Shown: positions 1-8,410, counted from the first letter of the stretch. The stretch: 64,000 nt of DNA from Bacillota bacterium (GCA_022793795.1 JAAWDM010000053.1:1-64000), one strand, 5' to 3'. The notes: generated from the sequence alone by a model not told the origin. Made by a program: numbers and translations.

Positions 1-207
1 AGAAGGCTGGACGATGAGGGAAAGCTTGAAATCTGCGGTGTCTTTAAAGGTTATCCGGGAATGGCAGGTATGTATATCCTAAAAACAGAGAGCCGTGAAG
101 AAGCAGAAGAAATTTGCAAATCAGAGCCGCTGGTTATGGGCGGATATGCAACCTACAAATTAGTCAGTTTACAGATTGCAAATCGGGAGAATAATTACTT
201 GCTGTAA
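1..207 (+). CDS. YCII-related domain protein, 3' end only
   Basis: An open frame runs from the first base of the window to a TAA at 205-207 and encodes the last 68 residues of a protein whose start lies outside. The residues G-V-F-K-G-Y-P-G-M-A-G followed by an I-L-K-T-E-S-R-E-E-A-E-E segment and a P-L-V-M-G-G-Y-A stretch match the second half of the YCII/YciI ferredoxin-like fold, where a small residue-rich turn is followed by a helix that begins with S-x-E-E-A. YCII proteins are small alpha/beta dimers of mostly unknown function. The catalytic His-Asp pair cannot be judged because that half is missing. The family call is by pattern only. Confidence 0.55.
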   Translation, partial: RRLDDEGKLEICGVFKGYPGMAGMYILKTESREEAEEICKSEPLVMGGYATYKLVSLQIANRENNYLL

Positions 208-807
208 TTGGGACAAGGAACAACACTGGGGCAAATAGAATCCGGCTCACATGAAAACTGGATAACCGTCGCTACATAGAGCGGCACACTGAAATAGGAA
301 GTCAAGAAAAGGTTTCCTGTTTTTTGTGCGCCAATTTTTGGAATTTCTAAAAATCTCCGTTTGCAGCGCTAAAGGTATTGAGGAAGGCCCGCACTGGACG
401 AATTGCAGAACCCGGAGGACACCCAATCGCTGGTTTATTTTATGGATAGGCAATAAAGGGTTAATCAAACACCGATTGTTTGACCTGTTTATTGAACAAG
501 AGTATTCGTTTTGAAATTTTGTGATGTAAAAGTTAGTCTTATTATGATACAATGGACGTGTCATATCAAGGTTCTTTTCATCACGGAAAGGAGCTTGACA
601 ATGTCCGAGAAGCGAAAAAACAATCCAGAAACAGATTAATGACGGGATTGGCTATACCGTCAGAAAGATTATTGTGATTGCCCTTTTAGCGCGATATATC
701 AGTTTACACCACTTACTACACCATTTGTCCGTGAATTTGGGTATATTTACATAGAGTTCTATAAGATTTGGGCAAAAATTGAAGGCTTATGAAAGGATAA
801 ATTCAAG
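208..807. other. 600-bp stretch with no intact gene, probably decayed coding DNA
   Basis: The ORF-track entries here (247-564 minus, 326-514 plus) have no recognisable family signature and weak start contexts, so I do not call them. Short fragments look as if they were once coding: a good ribosome binding site (GGAAAGGAG) precedes an ATG at 601, but that frame stops after 12 codons; other frames stay open over the next 150 bases and one ends in F-Y-K-I-W-A-K-I-E-G-L just before the phosphatase gene. This pattern fits frameshifted remains of one or more small accessory genes. I cannot name the ancestor. No tRNA, terminator or strong repeat is apparent. Confidence 0.4.
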
Positions 808-1260
808 ATGATAAAAATACTCTTTATTTGCCACGGCAACATCTGCCGCTCACCGATGGCAGAGTTTGTGCTAAAGGATATGGTAAGAAAACAAAGGATG
901 GACAAGCAGTTTGAAATCGCTTCAGCGGCTACCAGCAGAGAGGAAATCGGAAACGATATTCATCACGGCACCAAGAAAAAACTTACAGAAGAAGGAATCC
1001 CTTTTGAAAAGCGTAGGGCGCGCCAGATGACCAGGCAAGACTACGAAACCTACGACTATATTTTGCTCATGGATGAAAACAACCGACGAAATCTGATGAG
1101 AATCATTGGCAGCGACCCGGCAGGAAAGGTACATAAGCTGCTGGATTTTTCAGAAAGACCCAGGGATATTGCAGACCCGTGGTATACAGGGAATTTTGAT
1201 GTGACTTACGACGACATAGAAGAAGGTTGTCAGGCATTTTTACAATATATCACCAAGTAA
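808..1260 (+). CDS. Low-molecular-weight protein-tyrosine phosphatase
   Basis: The 150-residue protein has the full signature of the low-molecular-weight phosphatase family: the P-loop C-H-G-N-I-C-R-S at residues 8-15 (nucleophile Cys8, Arg14) directly after the first beta strand, and the general-acid motif D-P-W-Y at residues 123-126. Length is normal for the family. Such enzymes hydrolyse phosphotyrosine or phosphoarginine on proteins in the cytoplasm; which one applies here cannot be told. A GAAAGGA ribosome binding site lies upstream of the ATG. It is followed after 22 bases by a YczE-like membrane protein gene and then rlmN, which overlap, so the three are probably cotranscribed. Confidence 0.93.
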   Translation: MIKILFICHGNICRSPMAEFVLKDMVRKQRMDKQFEIASAATSREEIGNDIHHGTKKKLTEEGIPFEKRRARQMTRQDYETYDYILLMDENNRRNLMRIIGSDPAGKVHKLLDFSERPRDIADPWYTGNFDVTYDDIEEGCQAFLQYITK

Positions 1261-1282
1261 AAGGAGATAAGTTATAAAAATC

Positions 1283-2008
1283 ATGAGAGAAAATGAAATA
1301 AAAAATCAGGGCAATGGTCAGTCCATCAATCAAACCCCTGGCAGTATCGTGAAGAATAGCCTTCTGGCGGCCTTCGGCCTGTTCTGCTTCGGCATCGGCG
1401 TCTACCTGACCATTCAGGCCAACATCGGCGTGGCCCCCTGGGACACCCTTTATCTAGGCGTACATAACACCTTCGGGATTCAATATGGCACAACCTCCAT
1501 TACAGTCTCTTTTCTTATCGTGGGCATAGACCTTTTATTAAAAGAACGGATCGGCATAGGAACCATTCTCGATGCAATCATCGTAGGAAAAACTGTAGAT
1601 TTGTGCAACTGGCTGGATTTTGTGCCTGCTATGCAAAACATATGGACAGGGATTCCGCTCATGTTGGTGGGTTTGTTTATCATGGGGTTTTCCCAGTTTA
1701 TCTATATGAAAGCTGGACTATGCTGCGGGCCAAGGGATGCATTGCTGGTGGCGCTGGGGAAGAGACTTCCTAAGGTACCCATCGGTGGCATCAGTATCGG
1801 CATTATGGTAGTGGTATTTATTATCGGTTTCTTTCTCAACGGTCCCGTGGGCATTGGCACTGTAGTAGCAGTCGTGTGTACTGGGCCGCTGATGCAGTTT
1901 GCCTTCTCATTGGTGAAATTTAAGCCGATTCAGGTGGTGCATCAAGACCTTATTACAACGGCCAAAGTTTTTATGGGAAAGAATAGAGAGGATAGCAGTG
2001 ACTTATGA
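1283..2008 (+). CDS. YczE/YitT-like integral membrane protein
   Basis: This 241-residue protein is very hydrophobic with about five to six predicted membrane helices after a short polar N-terminus. The segment G-I-G-V-Y-L-T-I-Q-A-N-I-G-V-A-P-W-D and the later M-K-A-G-L-C-C-G-P-R-D-A-L correspond to the two internal repeats of the YczE family, each containing a G-x-x-P-x-D type turn. Function is unknown for most members; in Bacillus YczE has been linked to surfactin production, which says nothing firm here. An AAGGAG sequence lies 16 bases upstream of the ATG, slightly far for a Shine-Dalgarno site. The last four bases overlap the start of rlmN (ATGA), which indicates translational coupling. 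Confidence 0.8.
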   Translation: MRENEIKNQGNGQSINQTPGSIVKNSLLAAFGLFCFGIGVYLTIQANIGVAPWDTLYLGVHNTFGIQYGTTSITVSFLIVGIDLLLKERIGIGTILDAIIVGKTVDLCNWLDFVPAMQNIWTGIPLMLVGLFIMGFSQFIYMKAGLCCGPRDALLVALGKRLPKVPIGGISIGIMVVVFIIGFFLNGPVGIGTVVAVVCTGPLMQFAFSLVKFKPIQVVHQDLITTAKVFMGKNREDSSDL

Positions 2009-3084
2009 AAACCAAGGACAATAAAATCAATCTAAAAGATTTGCAGATGGATGAGCTGAAGACATTTTTGAAATCCATAGACGAGCCGGTTTTCCGAGGA
2101 AAACAGATATTTCACTGGCTTTATGGCGGCGGAGCGGAAGGACGACCAGGCGGCGTGCATAGCTTCGATGAGATGACCAATCTGCCAAAGACCCTGCGGC
2201 AAAAACTGACGGAAACTGCGGATACAGGACTGCTGACACCTATAAAAGTACAGATTTCCAAGGTAGACGGCACGAGAAAATACCTCTTTGGTCTAAAGGA
2301 CGGCAATGCCATTGAGAGCGTTTTCATGAAATACAAATACGGCAATTCCATCTGTGTTTCCTCCCAGGCTGGATGCCGCATGGGATGTAAATTTTGCGCT
2401 TCCGGCATGGATGGGCTGCGGAGAAATCTGACGGCTGGTGAGATGATAGAGCAGCTCCTGGCAGCGGAACGAGATACAGGAGAAAAGATCAATCATGTGG
2501 TGGTCATGGGCACTGGGGAGCCTTTTGACAATTACGAAAACCTGGCGGGATTTATCCGGCTTCTCCATGAGCCTCTGGGTCTTAATTTAAGTATGCGAAA
2601 CATTACGGTGTCCACCTGCGGTCTGGTTCCCATGATAGAATGTTTTGCAGAGGAATTTCCACAGGTGAATCTGGCCATTTCCCTTCACGCGCCCAATGAT
2701 GAGATTCGTGGAGAGATGATGCCGGTTAGCAAAGCCTATCCCATGGATGTTTTATTGGAAGCCTGCCGAGCTTATACAAAAAAGACTTCTCGCAGAATCA
2801 CCTTTGAATACACTCTGGTAAAGGGTGTCAACGATGGGGCAAGCCATGGAGAGGAGCTGGCGCAGAGGCTAAAGGGAATGCTTTGCCACGTGAACCTGAT
2901 ACCACTGAATCAGGTGGAGGAGACTGGCCTTTTCACCACAGAAAAAAAGGCGGCGGAGGCTTTCCGTCAGATATTGGAAAAGCGGGGGATTCCTGCCACC
3001 ATCAGAAGAGAATTGGGAGACGACATCGACGGGGCCTGCGGCCAGCTCAGGTTGGGCGTGATAAACGGCGGACAGGAACTTTGA
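2005..3084 (+). CDS. rlmN: Dual-specificity RNA methyltransferase RlmN
   Basis: RlmN is a radical SAM enzyme that methylates C2 of A2503 in 23S rRNA and of A37 in some tRNAs. The 359-residue protein carries the cluster motif C-R-M-G-C-K-F-C (Cys124, Cys128, Cys131), the G-E-P motif in V-V-M-G-T-G-E-P-F-D-N-Y, and the C-terminal G-A-C-G-Q-L-R, whose Cys345 is the resolving cysteine needed for the methyl-transfer mechanism. The methyl-accepting cysteine also appears present (S-M-R-N-I-T-V-S-T-C-G region). Cfr, the antibiotic-resistance relative, is less likely because the sequence reads as ordinary RlmN throughout. The start overlaps the upstream gene by four bases. Confidence 0.95.
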   Translation: MKTKDNKINLKDLQMDELKTFLKSIDEPVFRGKQIFHWLYGGGAEGRPGGVHSFDEMTNLPKTLRQKLTETADTGLLTPIKVQISKVDGTRKYLFGLKDGNAIESVFMKYKYGNSICVSSQAGCRMGCKFCASGMDGLRRNLTAGEMIEQLLAAERDTGEKINHVVVMGTGEPFDNYENLAGFIRLLHEPLGLNLSMRNITVSTCGLVPMIECFAEEFPQVNLAISLHAPNDEIRGEMMPVSKAYPMDVLLEACRAYTKKTSRRITFEYTLVKGVNDGASHGEELAQRLKGMLCHVNLIPLNQVEETGLFTTEKKAAEAFRQILEKRGIPATIRRELGDDIDGACGQLRLGVINGGQEL

Positions 3085-3111
3085 CGGAGCAAAACTGCTT
3101 TGCTAAAAAAC

Positions 3112-3140
3112 TTGTATTTCAATATGGATGAAAGTATAAT
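3112..3140 (+). promoter_or_regulatory. Sigma-A-type promoter of the SPFH-TIR operon
   Basis: TTGTAT (3112-3117) and TATAAT (3135-3140) are separated by exactly 17 bp, a near-consensus vegetative promoter. It lies in the 86-bp gap after rlmN and 30 bp ahead of the SPFH gene, whose ATG is preceded by AGGAGG. The operon therefore seems to have its own constitutive-type start. Confidence 0.7.
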
Positions 3141-3170
3141 ATTGGTATCATTTCACAACAGGAGGATCTT

Positions 3171-4352
3171 ATGGCAAAGATTGCAGATGTGATTCAATAC
3201 GAGGGAGATAACAGTACGTTTATATGGAAACATCCAAGCGAGGATTTTAACAGTCTGACCCAGCTCATCGTTCATGAAAGCCAGGAAGCGATTTTCTTCA
3301 TGAACGGCCAGGCATTAGACTTGTTTGGGCCGGGCAGATATACCTTAAAAACTCAGAATATACCTATGTTGGGGGCCATGCTCAATCGTCTGACTGACGA
3401 CAAGTCGCCTTTTCACTGCGAGGTATATTTTATCAATAAAACGGAGCAGATGGCGGTAAAATGGGGCACGGACAGCAAGGTTCAGTATGTGGAACCAACC
3501 TATGGTTTTCCCATTTCCATCGGCGCGTCGGGAGAGATGAGCCTTCGGGCAGAGGACAGCCGCAAACTTTTGATAAAGCTGGTAGGAACGGAACATATGC
3601 TGGACCAGCAGAAGTTGATAGCATTTTTCCGCGCTTTTTTGATGACTCGAATTAAAACCTATATCGCTCAGGTGATGAAGAAAAGCGCCATCAACATCTT
3701 TGAAATCGACGAACATCTAAAGGTCTTTTCGGAGGAGATACACGAGTTGCTTGTGCCGGATTTTGCAGGATACGGCATCAGTTTGGAACGTTTTTTTGTG
3801 ACCAACATCGTAAAGCCCGATGGAGACCGGCAGTATGAGAAGTTTAAAGAACTTCACTTCCGCCAGTATGCGGATATTGCAGAAGCCAAACTTCGCCAGC
3901 AGGTAGGCATCATCGACCAGCAGACCGAGGCCCAGAGGATGGTCATAGAATCCCAGGCCATGGCTCAGAAGAGGCAGCAGGAAGGGTACACCTATCAGCA
4001 GGAGAGAGGATTCGACGTGGCCCAGGATGCGGCTCGCAACGAAGCTGTGGGCCAGTTTACCAATATGGGTATCGGCCTTGGAGTTATGAGCGGCGTCGGC
4101 GGAACCGTGGGAAATACCGTCGGCGGGGCGGTTACCGATGCCTTTGGCGGCATGAATGTACAGCAGCCAGCGCAGCCGTCGGGAGCTGTAGGCTTTTGTG
4201 AGAACTGCGGCGCTAAGATTTCTGCAGGCGCAGCTTTTTGTGACGAATGTGGAACGCCGGTTCCTGCAGGCCCAGCAAAATGTGCGGGCTGTGGGTATGT
4301 CTTTGAGCGTCCGGGAAAATTCTGTCCAAAATGCGGTATGAAGAGAGGATAG
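3171..4352 (+). CDS. SPFH-domain protein with two C-terminal zinc ribbons
   Basis: Residues 1-300 match the 'virion core protein'-type SPFH (stomatin/prohibitin/flotillin) family seen in Firmicutes, including B. subtilis YdjI: I-A-D-V-I-Q-Y-E-G-D near the start, a beta-rich core, then a long charged helix (residues 225-285) rich in A, E, Q and R that would oligomerise. A glycine-rich stretch follows (about 295-325). The C-terminus has two C4 zinc ribbons, Cys343/346/357/360 and Cys371/374/385/388. There is no membrane helix, so membrane attachment would be peripheral. It is the first of three genes (gaps of 13 and 26 bp) with a membrane protein and a TIR protein. SPFH proteins commonly scaffold membrane microdomains; the role here is inferred, not shown. 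Confidence 0.85.
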   Translation: MAKIADVIQYEGDNSTFIWKHPSEDFNSLTQLIVHESQEAIFFMNGQALDLFGPGRYTLKTQNIPMLGAMLNRLTDDKSPFHCEVYFINKTEQMAVKWGTDSKVQYVEPTYGFPISIGASGEMSLRAEDSRKLLIKLVGTEHMLDQQKLIAFFRAFLMTRIKTYIAQVMKKSAINIFEIDEHLKVFSEEIHELLVPDFAGYGISLERFFVTNIVKPDGDRQYEKFKELHFRQYADIAEAKLRQQVGIIDQQTEAQRMVIESQAMAQKRQQEGYTYQQERGFDVAQDAARNEAVGQFTNMGIGLGVMSGVGGTVGNTVGGAVTDAFGGMNVQQPAQPSGAVGFCENCGAKISAGAAFCDECGTPVPAGPAKCAGCGYVFERPGKFCPKCGMKRG

Positions 4353-4365
4353 GAGGAAGAATACC

Positions 4366-5067
4366 ATGAACAAAGGATTTAAAACCTATGGACTGGCGTG
4401 GGCCGTCGTCTTTGTGGTCTTTCAGGTAATCTGCTTCGTTACGCCAAGCGACATAGCAGGAGTGAGCAAGTTTGACGGCCCTTTCTGGGCGGGCTATATC
4501 TTTATCGACCTGGCCTTTCTGGGCCAGCTAGCTTGTGCATATGTGGCATTTAAAGAGGAAAACTTGAGAAAGCTGTTTTACAGCCTATCCTTAATTACTG
4601 TCAGCTATACGGGTTTGATTTTGATGTTGGTAGCGGGCGCTGCTGTTATGGTGATTCCTGGCTTGCCAAACTGGGTGGGTATCATCGTCTGTCTGGTCAT
4701 TCTGGCCTTTACAGCCTTATCCGTGATAAAGGCGAAGGTTGCCGTGGAGCTGGTAGACAGAGTGGATGAAGAGACCGAGGAAAAGACCCGATTCATAAAA
4801 TCATTGACAGCGGATGGGGCGGCTCTTTTATCTAGGGCAAAATCCCAGCCTTACCAGGATGTGTGCAAGAAAGTGTATGAGGCGCTGCGGTATGCAGACC
4901 CTGTCAGCAGCCAGGCCCTCGCTGAACTTGAATCCAGGATTACCGCCAAATTTGCAGAGCTAAAGGAAGCTGTGGACTTGGAACAGGCAGAGAAGGCAGA
5001 GGCGGCCGGGGAAGAGTTGATTGTTTATATAAAGGAACGCAATGAAAAGTGCAAGCTGATGAAATAG
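4366..5067 (+). CDS. Four-helix membrane protein of the SPFH-TIR operon
   Basis: I do not recognise a named family. The 233-residue protein has four clear hydrophobic segments (roughly residues 6-27, 38-62, 70-95 and 100-122) followed by a soluble, alanine- and glutamate-rich helical tail of about 100 residues that is likely cytoplasmic and could form a coiled coil. A strong GGAGGA ribosome binding site precedes the ATG. Position between an SPFH scaffold and a TIR-domain protein suggests it anchors the complex in the membrane and that its tail contacts one of them. The arrangement recalls the B. subtilis ydjGHI genes, where a membrane protein also accompanies an SPFH protein, but homology cannot be confirmed by eye. 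Confidence 0.7.
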   Translation: MNKGFKTYGLAWAVVFVVFQVICFVTPSDIAGVSKFDGPFWAGYIFIDLAFLGQLACAYVAFKEENLRKLFYSLSLITVSYTGLILMLVAGAAVMVIPGLPNWVGIIVCLVILAFTALSVIKAKVAVELVDRVDEETEEKTRFIKSLTADGAALLSRAKSQPYQDVCKKVYEALRYADPVSSQALAELESRITAKFAELKEAVDLEQAEKAEAAGEELIVYIKERNEKCKLMK

Positions 5068-5093
5068 AAGGATGAAAGAGGAGATATGGCATT

Positions 5094-7475
5094 ATGGCAA
5101 TTTTCAGATGCAAGATGTGCGGCGGAACCTTGGAAGTTGGCGATGACGATTCAGTAGCCGTATGCGAATACTGCGGTACGAAGCAAACTTTACCGAAGCT
5201 GGATGATGAAAAAAGAATGAATCTGTATGATCGGGCCAACCATTTTCGCAGAAATAACGAATATGACAGGGCCATGAACATCTATGAACAGATTCTCAAT
5301 GAGGATAAGGAAGATGCAGAGGCCTATTGGTCTCTGGTTCTTTGTAGATATGGTATCGAATACGTAGAAGATCCTGAAACCCATAAGCGGATTCCCACTG
5401 TAAACCGAACTCAGTTTGCCTCTATTTATACGGATCAGGATTACAAATTGGCTCTCCAATATGCAGACGGTTATCAGAGAGAAATCTATGAGCAGGAAGC
5501 CAGAGCCATCGACGAGATACAAAAGGGGATTCTGGCCATTTCCCAAAAAGAGGAACCTTTCGATGTATTTATCTGCTATAAGGAAAGCGACGACAGAGGA
5601 AGAAGGACGCCGGATTCCGTATTGGCAGCCGAACTGTACCACGAATTGACAGAAGAGGGATTCCGAGTGTTCTTTTCACGGATTACCTTGGAGGATAAGC
5701 TGGGCAGCGCCTACGAGCCGTACATATTTGCTGCCCTTCATTCCGCCAAGGTCATGGTGGTATTGGGAACCAGAGCCGAGTATTTTAATGGAGCATGGGT
5801 CAAAAATGAGTGGAGCCGGTATCTTTCCCTCATAAAAGCCGGCGAAAAGAAGACGCTGATTCCAGCCTATAAGGACATGGATCCATACGATTTGCCGGAG
5901 GAGTTTTCCCATCTGCAGGCCCAGGATATGTCAAAACTGGGATTCATGCAGGATATCATTCGTGGAATTGAGAAAATAGCTGCATCCGATAACCCTAAAG
6001 CAGAGACAAAAGAAAACGTTGGGGGCGGCGGAGGCGGCAGCAGTGCAGAGCCTCTTCTTCGGCGCGCCTTTTTATTCCTGGAGGATAAGGAATGGGAAAG
6101 CGCTGATGAATACTGCGAAAAGGTTCTTGACTTGGAGCCGGAAAATGGCAGAGCCTATCTGTGTAAGCTGCTGGCGGAAAAACGGCTCAGCACAAAGGAA
6201 GAACTTTGGAACTGTCGGGAACCTTTTGATGATAGAAACAGCTACCAAAAGGCCATCCGCTTTGGAGACCCTGCCCTGGTGGCAGAGCTGCAGGAATGTG
6301 TGGCCTATGTAAAGCAAAACGGGGTTTACACCTTTGGTAAAGACATGATGAATTTTGCCGATTCGGAGGAGGACTACCAAAAGGCAATGGAGGCCTTTGG
6401 GCGCATACCGGATTTTAAAGATGCAAGTCAGCTGGCAGAAGAGTGTGTGGTTCTCATGGAAAACAGACGGAAGGACGTTATCTATGAAGAAGCGCAGACG
6501 TATATAAAAAGGGACTATATAGGGGCCTACGAGCTGGCCATAGAAAAACTGCGTCAAATTCCAGGGTGGAAAGATGCAGAAGAGCAGATTGCTCTATGCC
6601 AAAAGGGAATAGAGAGACTAAAAGAAGAAGAGGTACGAAAGAAGGAGCGAGACCGCAAAAGAAGTATAATCATGGCAGTCGTACTGCTTTGCTTGGGAAT
6701 CGCCTATGGAGTAAAGACCTTTGTGATTCCTAGCATGAAATATAACGACGCCGTGGAGTTGATGGAGGCCGGAAAGTATAGAGAGGCCATAGAGGCGTTT
6801 CGGGAGCTGGGAACGTATCAAGATGCAGATGATAAAATACAGGAATGTTCTGTTTCTATGTGGAAAGACAATTTAGAAAACCCTGCAATCGGCGACAACG
6901 TTCTTTTGGGAGCTTATGAACAGGATAATGACCTGAGCAATGGAAAGGAAGACATCCAGTGGATCGTTTTGGACAAGGAAGGCTCCAAAGTGCTTCTGCT
7001 CAGTAAATATGGGCTGGATTGCGTTCCGTATCATAAAGAAGGAGGGAGCATAACGTGGGAAACCTGCTCTCTTCGAAGCTGGTTGAATCAGGAATTTTTA
7101 ATGGAAGCCTTTAGCAAAGAGCTACAGGAGATGATTTCGATTACAGAGATTGTGAATAAGAAAAATGCAAAGTTTGGCACAAAAGGCGGAAAGAAGACGG
7201 AGGACAAGATATTTCTTCTGTCCACTGACGAGGTAAAAAAGTATTTTGCCTCTGATGAGGAGAGAGTCTGTATGGCCACCGATTATATCATAGGACAAGG
7301 TGTAAAGGAAAATAAAGGAAAATGTTGGTGGTGGCTGCGGTCGCCTGGTGTTAGTCAGGAGTACGCCACGGGCGTCAACGTGGATGGTTCTGTCGATGAG
7401 GGTGGCAACTATGTTGTTAACCATAATTGTGCCGTTCGCCCCGCCATCTGGATTGATCTAGATTCCGGAGAATAA
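5094..7475 (+). CDS. Zinc ribbon-TIR-helical repeat-TM-DUF6273 protein
   Basis: This 793-residue protein has an unusual architecture. Residues 6-27 form a C4 zinc ribbon (C-K-M-C and C-E-Y-C). Residues 45-145 are a TPR-like helical region (Y-D-R-A-M-N-I-Y-E-Q-I-L). Residues 155-260 are a TIR domain with D-V-F-I-C-Y-K on the first strand and G-A-W-V-K-N-E-W, where Glu239 sits at the position of the catalytic glutamate of NAD-cleaving TIR domains. After a G-G-G-G-G linker come further TPR/Sel1-like helices (320-515, 545-590) split by a basic segment and one membrane helix (about 524-544). Residues 598-790 match DUF6273, with the W-W-L-R-S-P and V-R-P-A-I-W motifs; in other proteins this domain is usually extracellular, which agrees with one membrane span. 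The likely topology is a cytoplasmic TIR effector coupled to an outside sensor. Function is inferred. Confidence 0.85.
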   Translation: MAIFRCKMCGGTLEVGDDDSVAVCEYCGTKQTLPKLDDEKRMNLYDRANHFRRNNEYDRAMNIYEQILNEDKEDAEAYWSLVLCRYGIEYVEDPETHKRIPTVNRTQFASIYTDQDYKLALQYADGYQREIYEQEARAIDEIQKGILAISQKEEPFDVFICYKESDDRGRRTPDSVLAAELYHELTEEGFRVFFSRITLEDKLGSAYEPYIFAALHSAKVMVVLGTRAEYFNGAWVKNEWSRYLSLIKAGEKKTLIPAYKDMDPYDLPEEFSHLQAQDMSKLGFMQDIIRGIEKIAASDNPKAETKENVGGGGGGSSAEPLLRRAFLFLEDKEWESADEYCEKVLDLEPENGRAYLCKLLAEKRLSTKEELWNCREPFDDRNSYQKAIRFGDPALVAELQECVAYVKQNGVYTFGKDMMNFADSEEDYQKAMEAFGRIPDFKDASQLAEECVVLMENRRKDVIYEEAQTYIKRDYIGAYELAIEKLRQIPGWKDAEEQIALCQKGIERLKEEEVRKKERDRKRSIIMAVVLLCLGIAYGVKTFVIPSMKYNDAVELMEAGKYREAIEAFRELGTYQDADDKIQECSVSMWKDNLENPAIGDNVLLGAYEQDNDLSNGKEDIQWIVLDKEGSKVLLLSKYGLDCVPYHKEGGSITWETCSLRSWLNQEFLMEAFSKELQEMISITEIVNKKNAKFGTKGGKKTEDKIFLLSTDEVKKYFASDEERVCMATDYIIGQGVKENKGKCWWWLRSPGVSQEYATGVNVDGSVDEGGNYVVNHNCAVRPAIWIDLDSGE

Positions 7476-7516
7476 ATATGCATATATTTGCATAATTTGA
7501 AGATGAGGAATTTTGG

Positions 7517-7787
7517 AATTCGGCCTTTTTGCCAAAAAAGCCCTGTTTTTTCGAATAATGGGACATTTTACGAGAAGCAGCGCCCCAGCTTCAGCCGGGC
7601 CGCTGCCCCATTTATATCAAGATGCAGCCTTTTTTCGCGCTCTGCCCGCCGAAAAAAGGCCAATCATGAGAAGAATCGTGGACATCGCCCATTTCCATGG
7701 GCGATGTCTGTTGAAAAACCCCATGCATATCATACGCTTGCTATTCAAATTCGGCTTTTTTCTCATATATATCAAAAAGGCCGAATT
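7517..7787. repeat. 271-bp element with perfect 15-bp inverted ends and internal hairpins
   Basis: The 488-bp gap between the TIR gene and the next gene is largely filled by this element. Its ends are exact inverted copies: AATTCGGCCTTTTTG (7517-7531) and CAAAAAGGCCGAATT (7773-7787). Inside are at least three more hairpins: about 7577-7606 (GCAGCG/CGCTGC), 7627-7660 (perfect 11-bp stem GCCTTTTTTCG/CGAAAAAAGGC) and 7681-7708 (perfect 12-bp stem with a TTCC loop). The left end can also fold locally (7522-7540) in front of a T-run and so may serve as the terminator of the TIR operon. The ORFs listed across it (7488-7865, 7513-7809) have no family signature and are probably spurious. It could be a MITE-like element or a structured RNA. 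Confidence 0.65.
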
Positions 7788-7884
7788 TCATCACATAACC
7801 GTCACATAACTTTGCTTTGCAATCCAGCCCTAAACCCGACAGGGAAAACCCCACTGGAAAAGTGAAAGATTTGTGAATTTATCG

Positions 7885-7913
7885 TTGAATCAAAAATGGA
7901 TTTAGTGTATAAT
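7885..7913 (+). promoter_or_regulatory. Sigma-A-type promoter of the small P-loop gene
   Basis: TTGAAT (7885-7890) and TATAAT (7908-7913) have a 17-bp spacer. The site lies about 50 bp ahead of the ATG at 7964, which has a GGAGGCG ribosome binding site, and downstream of the inverted-repeat element, so that element is not part of this gene's leader. Confidence 0.7.
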
Positions 7914-7963
7914 AGAAAAAATGCTTCAAATACGGGCAATGAATATTTAGGAGGCGACTTACT

Positions 7964-8386
7964 ATGGTAAAATTATTAGTGGGACATAAAGGCAGCGGAA
8001 AGACAAAACAAATGATCGATTTGGCCAACACTTCTGTAGAGAACAGCAAGGGCAGCGTAATCTTTATCAATAAGAATCAGAGATTGATGTACGACCTGAA
8101 ATACAGAATTCGCGTCATCTGCATGGAAGATTTCGAGCATGTGACCAACTGCGATGAATATATCGGATTCCTCTATGGAATCATCAGTCTGGATCACGAC
8201 ATCGAGACCATCTTCATCGACAGCATTTTGAAACACGCTGATTTCAAGATCAGCGACTTGCCGGAGTTTATTGACAGACTGAAAGAAATCTCGAAAAATT
8301 ACGGCATGAACTTCGTAGTCAGCGTCAGCGCTGAAAAGGAAGAGATGATAGGCGTAAACTTTGATGGATGTGAAATTTTGAACTAA
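7964..8386 (+). CDS. Small P-loop ATP-binding protein of unknown role
   Basis: The 140-residue protein begins with a strand that leads straight into a Walker A motif, G-H-K-G-S-G-K-T (residues 7-14). A hydrophobic strand I-F-I-D (83-86) has the form of Walker B. The remainder alternates strands and helices (M-N-F-V-V-S-V-S near the end), so it is a complete minimal P-loop domain rather than a fragment. I recognise it only as a conserved hypothetical ATPase-like protein. It is a single-gene unit with its own promoter and a downstream terminator hairpin. It may be a nucleotide-dependent switch or kinase-like protein; nothing in the context specifies a substrate. Confidence 0.75.
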   Translation: MVKLLVGHKGSGKTKQMIDLANTSVENSKGSVIFINKNQRLMYDLKYRIRVICMEDFEHVTNCDEYIGFLYGIISLDHDIETIFIDSILKHADFKISDLPEFIDRLKEISKNYGMNFVVSVSAEKEEMIGVNFDGCEILN

Positions 8387-8410
8387 CCGCTGCATAGTAT
8401 CTGCTTTTAT

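Noticed and set aside
247-564. 105-residue minus-strand ORF and 62-residue plus-strand ORF at 326-514
   Set aside because: No family pattern, no good ribosome binding site for either, and they lie in a stretch with broken frames.
2005-3084. Cfr-type resistance methylase
   Set aside because: Nothing distinguishes the protein from ordinary RlmN, and the operon is a housekeeping one.
3171-5067. Prophage or virus origin because SPFH relatives are called virion core proteins
   Set aside because: That name comes from a historical annotation; no phage structural genes are nearby.
7488-7865. ORFs of 125 and 98 residues in the gap after the TIR gene
   Set aside because: They run through the inverted-repeat element, have low-complexity S/R/H/F-rich composition and no matching family.
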